The notes beneath the pieces are model-generated. The model was given only the letters and a program-made list of their open reading frames with translations, did not search any database and was not told where the DNA came from. 64,000 nt of DNA from Actinomycetes bacterium. Its GTDB lineage: Bacteria > Actinomycetota > Acidimicrobiia > Acidimicrobiales > Palsa-688. Positions 30,851-37,830 of this stretch are shown here, one piece after another; within the stretch, counting starts at the first letter, position 1, and each line of letters opens with the position of its first letter. Made by a program: the position numbers and the translations under genes. The stretch is from positions 29,005-93,004 of the forward strand of contig JAKBBA010000008.1 of the NCBI GenBank assembly GCA_021808665.1. Reading direction: 5' to 3'.

Positions 30851-30864
30851 GTGACCTAAGGCCC
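30851..30864 (+). promoter_or_regulatory. DevR/DosR-box-like site in Usp/PFOR divergent promoter
   Basis: GTGACCTAAGGCCC matches GKGAC-N4-GKCCC and shares ten consecutive bases with the site upstream of phosphoketolase. A weaker relative, GTCACTTTCAGCC, lies at 30834-30846. The site is placed to serve the Usp gene, the 173-residue protein operon or both. Confidence 0.5.
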
Positions 30865-30897
30865 TACCGGGAACACCTCGGAAGCGACGATGATTGA

Positions 30898-30971
30898 GTC
30901 ACAGCCCTTGAGGCACACAAGCCAGGAGGACCCGAAAGGGTCCACTTGGGTGACAGCACCGCCTGTCACAG
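30898..30971 (+). promoter_or_regulatory. Structured 5' leader with two hairpins and an alternative pairing
   Basis: GGACCC-GAAA-GGGTCC (30928-30943) is a perfect stem closed by a GNRA tetraloop. GTGACAG-CACCGC-CTGTCAC (30950-30969) is a second perfect stem. GTCACAG also occurs at 30898-30904, so GTGAC at 30950 can pair either with it or with 30965. AAAGGAG for the downstream gene starts about twelve bases after the second stem. I do not recognise a known riboswitch class. Confidence 0.55.
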
Positions 30972-30994
30972 CAAGCAATTCCAAAGGAGCAGCA

Positions 30995-31516
30995 ATGAAC
31001 GAGCACACCAACGAACCGCAGCCCCAGGCCGATGCCGGCCAACCCAGCGCCGCCGACCTGCAGAAGGTCCTGCAACGCTACGCAGATCAGACGGGTAGCG
31101 TGTCGGCTGCTAGCGCTCACCGTCTCGCCCAGGAGAACGGATGGTCCGGCCGTCTGGTCGAAGTGCTCGAGCTGCTGGCGGAGAGCGACCAGAGGATGGG
31201 TTACGTCGCCGGGGGACGCCATCCCGACGAGATCGCCACCTGGGTGGCGGTTTGGGCTGAGTCCCCCCTGGAAATCTCGAAGATCGCGATGGTCATGCGC
31301 TCGGGCGGCTGGGATCCCGACCCGTTCGTGGCGCTCGACAAGGCGGGAATCTTGGAGGCGCTCCTCGTCGCACCCGACGGCACCACAAGGCACGTCGAAG
31401 GTGAGCTCGTGGGTGCCTGGTTGAGCGACGAGCTCGCCATGGCTGACGACGACGAGATCGTCGCCAAGGCGACAGCGCTGATAGCCAGCGACGGCGTCGA
31501 AGCCAAAGCCAAGTGA
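30995..31516 (+). CDS. Conserved-looking hypothetical protein upstream of PFOR operon
   Basis: The 173-residue product starts MNEHTNEPQPQADAGQPS, has an acidic, charged low-complexity N-terminus and a helical core (DLQKVLQRYADQTGSVSAAS, VEVLELLAESDQRMGYVAGG). No cysteines, membrane segments or catalytic motif are visible. AAAGGAG precedes the ATG closely. Its stop overlaps the GTG of the GltD-ferredoxin gene, implying a coupled function with pyruvate/ferredoxin metabolism. I do not recognise the family. Confidence 0.8.
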   Translation: MNEHTNEPQPQADAGQPSAADLQKVLQRYADQTGSVSAASAHRLAQENGWSGRLVEVLELLAESDQRMGYVAGGRHPDEIATWVAVWAESPLEISKIAMVMRSGGWDPDPFVALDKAGILEALLVAPDGTTRHVEGELVGAWLSDELAMADDDEIVAKATALIASDGVEAKAK

Positions 31517-33183
31517 AACCGGCTGACCTCGCCGCCCTACCCGACCTGGCAGGGGAGGTCCCTATGGCAGGGCCGACCAGGACCCGCCGGCCGGTGTACG
31601 TGGACCTGCTACCACCCTGCAACTCGGCGTGCCCGGCCGGCGAGAACATCCAGGCGTGGCTGGCTCACCTCCAAGCCGGTCACGCTAAAGCAGCGTGGGA
31701 GGCCTTGGTCGCCGACAACCCCTTCCCGGCGGTGGAAGGCAGGGTCTGCTACCACCCTTGCGAGAGCTCCTGCAACCGGGCCGACCTCGACAGCGCTGTC
31801 TCCATCCACGCAGTCGAGCGCTACCTGGGGGACTTGGCAGTCGAGCACGGGTGGGAGCTACCGCCGCCGCTACCAGACAGCACCAGGAGGGTCCTTGTCG
31901 TAGGCGCAGGGCCGAGCGGACTTTCCGCCGCCTACCACCTCGCCAGGGCGGGACATAGCGTAGAGGTCTTCGACTCCGGCGAAGCCCCTGGCGGGATGAT
32001 GCGCTACGGGATCCCCGCCTACAGGCTGCCCCGCGAGACTCTCGACGCGGAGATCTCCCGGTTGGCCTCCTACGGAGTGTCGATCACCACCAACCGTAAG
32101 GTGACCGACCTTGAGGCGATTAGGGCCGAAGGTGCTTTCGACGCAGTGTTCGTGGCGGTCGGCGCGCACCTTTCCAAGAAGGTGGACATACCCAACCGCG
32201 ACGCGGGCCGGATCCTCGAAGCGGTCAGCTTCCTCCGTGACGTCGCGAGCGGCGAACGGCCGGTGATAGGCCGGCGCGTCGCTGTGTACGGAGGTGGTAA
32301 CACCGCTATGGACGCCGCCCGAACCGCGCGCAGGCTCGGCGCGTCCGAGGCGGTCGTCGTGTACCGCAGGACCGCCGACCAGATGAGCGCGCACCCCGAA
32401 GAGGCAGCCGAGGCCCAGGCCGAAGGAGTGAAGATCAACTGGCTGCGGAGCATCAGCGCTTTCGAAGGCTCCGACCTGCTCGTGGAGGTGATGGAGCTCG
32501 ACGCAGACGGGATCGCCCGCCCGACCGGGCGGGCCGAGCGCATCCCCGCTGACAGTCTGATCCTCGCCGTCGGTCAAGACACCGACACCTCGTTTCTGCG
32601 TTCCGTGCCCGGCGTCGAGTTCAACTTGGACGGCACCGTGGTCGTCTCGCAGGCGATGATGACCGGCTGCCCCGGCGTCTTCGCAGGTGGCGACATGGTC
32701 CCTGCCGAACGGACGGTTACCGTCGGGATCGGGCATGGCAGGAAAGCCGCCCGCCACATCGACGCCTGGCTACGCCACGAAGACGGTTACGCCCCCCCCA
32801 AGCACGATTTGGCCTCGTTCGACAAGCTTCACCTGTGGTATTTCGCCGACGCGGACCGCCGGGCGCAACCCCAAGTATCTCCAGACGAGCGGCTATCCGA
32901 CTTCACCGAGGTCACCGGCGGTCTGAGCGACAGGCAGGCGAGCTTCGAAGCCGGACGGTGCCTTTCGTGCGGTAACTGCTTCGAGTGCGACGGATGCCTT
33001 GGCGCTTGCCCGGAGGACGCGGTCATAAAGCTCGGCGTGGGCAACCGGTACCGATTCGACTACGACCGCTGCACGGGCTGCGCTGTCTGCTTCGAGCAGT
33101 GCCCGGTGCACGCGATCGTAATGGTCGAAGAGTCCGGTGTAGCGGCCGAAGACTCCGGGGCCGAGAAGATGGAGGTCTGCTAG
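31513..33183 (+). CDS. GltD-like FAD/NAD(P) oxidoreductase fused to a 2[4Fe-4S] ferredoxin domain
   Basis: The N-terminus holds the GltD-type Fe-S cysteines (CNSACPAGENI and CYHPCESSCN). An FAD Rossmann motif VLVVGAGPSGLSAAYHLARA is near residue 131 and a NAD(P) Rossmann motif VAVYGGGNTAMDAARTARRL near residue 257. The C-terminus is a ferredoxin domain with CLSCGNCFECDGCLGACP near residue 483 and CTGCAVCFEQCP near residue 520. The protein is suited to passing electrons between ferredoxin and NAD(P)H. It is adjacent to PFOR with no gap. Confidence 0.9.
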   Translation: MKPADLAALPDLAGEVPMAGPTRTRRPVYVDLLPPCNSACPAGENIQAWLAHLQAGHAKAAWEALVADNPFPAVEGRVCYHPCESSCNRADLDSAVSIHAVERYLGDLAVEHGWELPPPLPDSTRRVLVVGAGPSGLSAAYHLARAGHSVEVFDSGEAPGGMMRYGIPAYRLPRETLDAEISRLASYGVSITTNRKVTDLEAIRAEGAFDAVFVAVGAHLSKKVDIPNRDAGRILEAVSFLRDVASGERPVIGRRVAVYGGGNTAMDAARTARRLGASEAVVVYRRTADQMSAHPEEAAEAQAEGVKINWLRSISAFEGSDLLVEVMELDADGIARPTGRAERIPADSLILAVGQDTDTSFLRSVPGVEFNLDGTVVVSQAMMTGCPGVFAGGDMVPAERTVTVGIGHGRKAARHIDAWLRHEDGYAPPKHDLASFDKLHLWYFADADRRAQPQVSPDERLSDFTEVTGGLSDRQASFEAGRCLSCGNCFECDGCLGACPEDAVIKLGVGNRYRFDYDRCTGCAVCFEQCPVHAIVMVEESGVAAEDSGAEKMEVC

Positions 33184-36100
33184 ATGACGGTGACGATAGA
33201 CGGCAACGAGGCGGCGGTGTCGGTCGCTTACCGTCTCAACGAGGTGTGCTCGATCTATCCGATCACGCCGGCATCGCCGATGGCCGAGCTCGCCGATCAA
33301 TGGTCGGCGAGCGACAAGGCGAACGTGTACGGGACCGTCCCCCAGGTTCTCGAAATGCAAAGCGAAGCGGGCGCCGCGGGGGCGCTGCACGGAGCGCTAC
33401 AGGGCGGGGCTTTGGCGACTACGTTCACAGCTTCGCAAGGCCTGCTTTTGATGATCCCCGACATGTACAAGATCGCCGGTGAGCTCACGCCGACGGTCAT
33501 CCACGTGGCAGCCCGGTCGATAGCAGCCCAGGGCCTTTCGATCTTCGGTGACCACCAAGACGTGATGGCAGTACGCCAGACAGGATTCGCGATCCTCGGC
33601 TCGACGTCGGTGCAAGAGGCTCACGACATGGCGGCGGTAGCCCAGGCGTCGACGCTTGCGTCCCGGGTGCCTTTCGTGCACTTTTTCGACGGTTTTCGCA
33701 CCTCCCACGAGCTGAACTCGGTCGAGTTGCTCTCCGACGCGGACCTGTTGAAGCTCGTACCGCCCGACGCGGTCCACTCTCACCGCCAGCGGTCTTTGAG
33801 CCCGGAACGACCTGTGATACGCGGCACCTCCCAGAACCCCGACGTGTACTTCCAGGCCCGCGAGGGCGTCAACCCCTTCTACGGTGCCGTAGCCGGCATC
33901 GTCCAAGCTCAGATGGACCGTCTCGGCGCGCTAAGCGGCCGCAGGTACCGGATAGTCGAGTACTACGGCGACCCGCTCGCCGACAGGGTGGTAGTAGCGA
34001 TGGGGTCAGCCACAAGGACCCTGCGACGCACGGTCGACGCCCTGGCAGCCCGCGGGGAGAAGGTGGGGGTGATCACTTTGCGCCTCTTCCGGCCGTTCCC
34101 TGGCGAGGCGCTCCTTGAGGCTCTGCCCGCCTCGGCGCGCCGGGTGGCGGTCCTAGACCGGACCAAGGAGCCGGGGTCGATCGGCGAGCCACTGTTCCTC
34201 GACGTCGCAGCGGCGCTCGAAGCCGCCGGGCCTGCGAGCGAAGCCCGCCACACCGAGGTGCTCTGCGGGGGCCGCTACGGCCTGTCGTCCAAGGAGTTCA
34301 CGCCTTCGATGGCAGCCGGAGTCTTCGCCGAGCTCGCCGCGGACAACCCCAAGAAGCACTTCACCGTCGGTATCAACGACGACGTGTCAGGCACCAGCAT
34401 CCAATACGGGGAACCCCTCGACGTCGAAGCCCCGGGGACGCTGCGGGCGGTCTTCTTCGGCCTCGGAGCCGACGGCACAGTCGGCGCAAGCAAGAACACG
34501 ATCAAGGTCCTCGGCTCGCACGGTTTCTTCGCGCAGGGCTACTTCGTGTACGACTCCAAGAAGTCCGGCTCGTGGACGGTTTCGCACCTCCGCTTCGGCA
34601 AGGAGCCCATCGACGCCCCTTACCTGGTCGACGAGGCGTCGTTCGTGGGGTGCCACCAGTTCAGCCTCGTCTCGCGTCCCGAGGTGTTGGACAGGGCCGC
34701 CCCGGGCGCCCAGGTGCTCATAAACAGCCCCTACCCTGCCGAGCAGGTGTGGGAGCACCTCGACAGCACCGTTCAGGGCAAGATTCTTGCCAAGAGCCTC
34801 GAGTTGTGGACGATTGACGCTGCTCGAATAGCCCGCGAGGAAGGCATCGGAGGTCGGGTGAACACCGTCCTGCAAGCATGCTTTTTCGCGATATCGGGGA
34901 TTCTCGACTACCCGAGCGCCCTGGAGAGCATCGAGTCGACGGTCACCAAAACCTACGCCCGCAGGGGTGCAGCGGTCGTCGAAGCGAACCTAGCTGCGCT
35001 TCGCCGGGCGCGCGACGCCGTCGCAAAGGTGCCCACAGCTGCGTCGGTCACCTCGGAGTTTCCCACTCCGGCGCTGGTACCGGCCGGGGCTCCCAGGTTC
35101 GTCACCGACGTCACAGCGCCGATGCTCGCCGGTTTGGGAGACGAGCTTGCGGTGAGCGCCCTACCAGTCGACGGCACGTGGCCGACCGGCACCGCCGCGT
35201 ACGAGAAGCGAAACATCTCCGAGCTTGTCGCTTCTTGGGACCCCGATGCGTGCATCCAGTGCGGCAACTGCGCTTTCGTCTGCCCTCACAGCGTGATCCG
35301 TGCGAAGTTCTACGACCGATCCCTGCTCGAAGACGCCCCTGCCGGGTTCAAGTCGGCGCCGCTTCGCGCTCGTGGTCTTCCCGATACGGCTTACACCCTG
35401 GCGGTGTACGTGGAGGATTGCACCGGCTGCGACCTGTGCGTCCAGGCCTGCCCGGTGGACGTCGACGGGACGGCCAAGGCGATCAACCTCGCCGAGCGGG
35501 AGCCTCTCCTAGCCGAGGCGCGGCTGTCAACCGCCTTCTTCGAAAAGCTACCCACGCCCGAGCGGCCCCGGGTGGATTTCGCTACAGTGCGCGGAACCCA
35601 GTTCCTCACGCCGCTGTTCGAGTTCTCGGGGGCTTGCGCCGGGTGCGGCGAAACCCCCTACCTAAAGCTTCTGTCCCAGCTGTTCGGGGACAGGGCTCTG
35701 ATAGCGAACGCCACAGGGTGCTCGTCGATCTACGGAGGGAACCTCCCGACCACCCCTTGGACCACCGACAGTTCCGGGCGAGGACCCGCATGGTCCAACT
35801 CCCTCTTCGAGGACAACGCAGAGTTCGGTCTCGGCATGCGCCTCGCCGCCGATCAGCACACGGCCATCGCCCGCCGACGTCTGGCGGGGATGCGAGACCG
35901 GATCGGAGCGGACCTGGTCGATCAGATCCTCTCCGCCCCCCAGCGCAGCGAGTCCGAGATCGCCGCCCAACGCCGGCGCCTCGAAATGCTGGCCGAGCGT
36001 GTTTCGGGGATGGAGGATCCCGACGCTACCGACCTTCGCAGCGTCGCTGATCATCTGGTCCGCCGCAGCGTGTGGATCGTCGGGGGCGACGGCTGGGCTT

Positions 36101-36759
36101 ACGACATCGGATCAGGCGGCCTCGACCACGTGCTCGCCGCGGGCCGGGACGTCAACGTGTTGGTTCTCGACACGGAGGTTTACTCCAACACTGGAGGACA
36201 GGCGTCCAAAGCGACGCCGCTGGGAGCTACCGCCAAGTTCGCATCGGCCGGCAAGACCGCCGAGAAGAAGGACCTGGCGTTGCAGGCGATAGCCTACGGC
36301 AGCGTCTACGTGGCACGGGTCGCCATGGGCTCCGACCCTCAGCAGTGCCTAAAAGCTTTCCGGGAGGCCGAAGCCTTCGACGGTCCTTCTCTGATAATCG
36401 CCTACAGCCACTGTATCGCTCACGGGATCGACATGAGCCAAGGCCTTGCCCAGCAGTACCGGGCGGTCGCGAGCGGCTACTGGCCGCTGCTCCGCTACGA
36501 CCCTGTACTGCGCGAAAGCGACGGCAACCCGTTCCTGCTCGACTCGCCCCGCCCCCGCCTAGCGCTTCGCGATTACACCAACCGCGAGATCCGCTACACG
36601 AGCCTTGCTGTGAGCGATCCCGAGGAAGCCTCCCGGCTTGAGCTGCTCGCCCAGGACGCCGCGGACATGCGCTGGGCGGTTTACGAGGAGATGGCTACAC
36701 GCCCGGCGCATCGCTTTCCTGTCGACTCACGGAGGAACCGCTCGGCGTTACCCCGCTAG
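33184..36759 (+). CDS. nifJ: Pyruvate:ferredoxin (flavodoxin) oxidoreductase
   Basis: PFOR oxidises pyruvate with CoA to acetyl-CoA, CO2 and reduced ferredoxin. The single-chain 1191-residue form is complete. It has the N-terminal YPITPASPMAELADQWSA, ferredoxin-like clusters CIQCGNCAFVCP (about residue 690) and CTGCDLCVQACP (about residue 746), the proximal-cluster ligands ACAGCGETPYLK and NATGCSSIYGG, and the ThDP segment GGDGWAYDIGSGGLDHVLA. The ATG follows the upstream TAG directly. The 3' end overlaps a convergent gene by 65 bp. Confidence 0.97.
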   Translation: MTVTIDGNEAAVSVAYRLNEVCSIYPITPASPMAELADQWSASDKANVYGTVPQVLEMQSEAGAAGALHGALQGGALATTFTASQGLLLMIPDMYKIAGELTPTVIHVAARSIAAQGLSIFGDHQDVMAVRQTGFAILGSTSVQEAHDMAAVAQASTLASRVPFVHFFDGFRTSHELNSVELLSDADLLKLVPPDAVHSHRQRSLSPERPVIRGTSQNPDVYFQAREGVNPFYGAVAGIVQAQMDRLGALSGRRYRIVEYYGDPLADRVVVAMGSATRTLRRTVDALAARGEKVGVITLRLFRPFPGEALLEALPASARRVAVLDRTKEPGSIGEPLFLDVAAALEAAGPASEARHTEVLCGGRYGLSSKEFTPSMAAGVFAELAADNPKKHFTVGINDDVSGTSIQYGEPLDVEAPGTLRAVFFGLGADGTVGASKNTIKVLGSHGFFAQGYFVYDSKKSGSWTVSHLRFGKEPIDAPYLVDEASFVGCHQFSLVSRPEVLDRAAPGAQVLINSPYPAEQVWEHLDSTVQGKILAKSLELWTIDAARIAREEGIGGRVNTVLQACFFAISGILDYPSALESIESTVTKTYARRGAAVVEANLAALRRARDAVAKVPTAASVTSEFPTPALVPAGAPRFVTDVTAPMLAGLGDELAVSALPVDGTWPTGTAAYEKRNISELVASWDPDACIQCGNCAFVCPHSVIRAKFYDRSLLEDAPAGFKSAPLRARGLPDTAYTLAVYVEDCTGCDLCVQACPVDVDGTAKAINLAEREPLLAEARLSTAFFEKLPTPERPRVDFATVRGTQFLTPLFEFSGACAGCGETPYLKLLSQLFGDRALIANATGCSSIYGGNLPTTPWTTDSSGRGPAWSNSLFEDNAEFGLGMRLAADQHTAIARRRLAGMRDRIGADLVDQILSAPQRSESEIAAQRRRLEMLAERVSGMEDPDATDLRSVADHLVRRSVWIVGGDGWAYDIGSGGLDHVLAAGRDVNVLVLDTEVYSNTGGQASKATPLGATAKFASAGKTAEKKDLALQAIAYGSVYVARVAMGSDPQQCLKAFREAEAFDGPSLIIAYSHCIAHGIDMSQGLAQQYRAVASGYWPLLRYDPVLRESDGNPFLLDSPRPRLALRDYTNREIRYTSLAVSDPEEASRLELLAQDAADMRWAVYEEMATRPAHRFPVDSRRNRSALPR

Positions 36760-37783
36760 GCGCCGATCCGCCTGATGGGATGTGGCGGAGTTCGCTTACA
36801 AGAGACCCGACGCCCACCCCGGCAACAGAAACGACGACCAAGACTAGGGGCAGCCCGAGATGAGCGAGGTTGTGCACGTGCACTCCCGTGGACACGCTGA
36901 ACGACGCAAGGTTGGGAAAGGCTATTCCGAACAGGCCCCCCAGAACGAAAGCGACCCCTCCGACGGCGAGCGTGCGCCCGGCGACTACAAGGCCGAGACG
37001 GCGACTCATCTGGGGCGACGCACCCTTCCTGCGCACGAGCCATCCCACTAGTCCCCCGACCATGACCTGCACTGCGGTGGTACCGAGACCGAACAGGGCA
37101 CCGGGAACCCATCCCCACCACGCCGAGGGCATCGACGGGGCGAGGACCGTGTAGACGATCAGGGCGAACGCCCCGAAGCCCCACCCGGCTATGAAGCCGT
37201 GCAACGCCGGCATCCATGCTCTCGGGTCGACCAAATCAGGTTCGTGGCATTCGGAGCAGCTGTCGGCGGTCCAGTGCGGGACGGCGGGGTTCAGCTCGAC
37301 CCCGCCGTGCACGTGAGCGTGCACGTGTGCGTGCTCAGGGTCGTGGCCGACACCGGCAGCCACCATCCCCCCACCTGACTTGACTCGCGGCTTTCCCTCG
37401 TGGAGGTGAAGGTCGAAGTGCCACGGCAGCTTTCCACCATGGATGTAGCGGGCCGCCCAGAACATCGCGAATCCAACGACCACGTAGACGATGTAGTCGC
37501 CCCGTGATCCGAGTGTCAAGAAGTTCCCCAGCGCCAGGAAAGCCAGTTCGCTCGCCAGGGCTCTTTGAAAGGTGAAGGCGAGGGAGAAGACGAGCGCGTT
37601 GCGCATACCCGCACGGCTCGAGTACCCGCCGACCGCGTATGAGAAGGTGATAGGCCACGTGTGCTCGTCTGGGGTGACCCCGTGGATCATGCCAAGCAGG
37701 AACGCTGTGGCCAGTACCGCCCACAGCGCCAGCCCGACGTGAGGGTCCCACAAGTTCAAAGCGAGTATCGCAGACTTCGCCAT
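36695..37783 (-). CDS. Polytopic membrane protein, NicO/UreH-like metal transporter candidate
   Basis: About seven membrane helices can be read. The first ends GMIHGVTPDEHTWPITFSYA, an H-4x-D-E-H pattern like that of NicO/RcnA and UreH-like transporters. The central loop is histidine-rich (HDPEHAHVHAHVHGG) followed by CSECHEPD, suggesting divalent metal binding. C-terminal helices contain GLGTTAVQVMVGGLVGWLV and HNLAHLGLPLVLVVVSVAG. Substrate (nickel, cobalt or other) is inferred. The last 65 bp are antisense to the end of nifJ. Confidence 0.7.
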   Translation of the reverse strand: MAKSAILALNLWDPHVGLALWAVLATAFLLGMIHGVTPDEHTWPITFSYAVGGYSSRAGMRNALVFSLAFTFQRALASELAFLALGNFLTLGSRGDYIVYVVVGFAMFWAARYIHGGKLPWHFDLHLHEGKPRVKSGGGMVAAGVGHDPEHAHVHAHVHGGVELNPAVPHWTADSCSECHEPDLVDPRAWMPALHGFIAGWGFGAFALIVYTVLAPSMPSAWWGWVPGALFGLGTTAVQVMVGGLVGWLVRRKGASPQMSRRLGLVVAGRTLAVGGVAFVLGGLFGIAFPNLASFSVSTGVHVHNLAHLGLPLVLVVVSVAGVGVGSLVSELRHIPSGGSAPSGVTPSGSSVSRQESDAPGV

Positions 37784-37830
37784 CAGTCACCCCGCTCGCT
37801 CTGCATACTCCCTAGGGTACCTTCCGCGCC

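Noticed and set aside
31870..32757. 295-codon minus-strand frame opposite the GltD-ferredoxin gene
   Set aside because: It is antisense shadow; all conserved FAD, NAD(P) and Fe-S motifs are on the plus strand.
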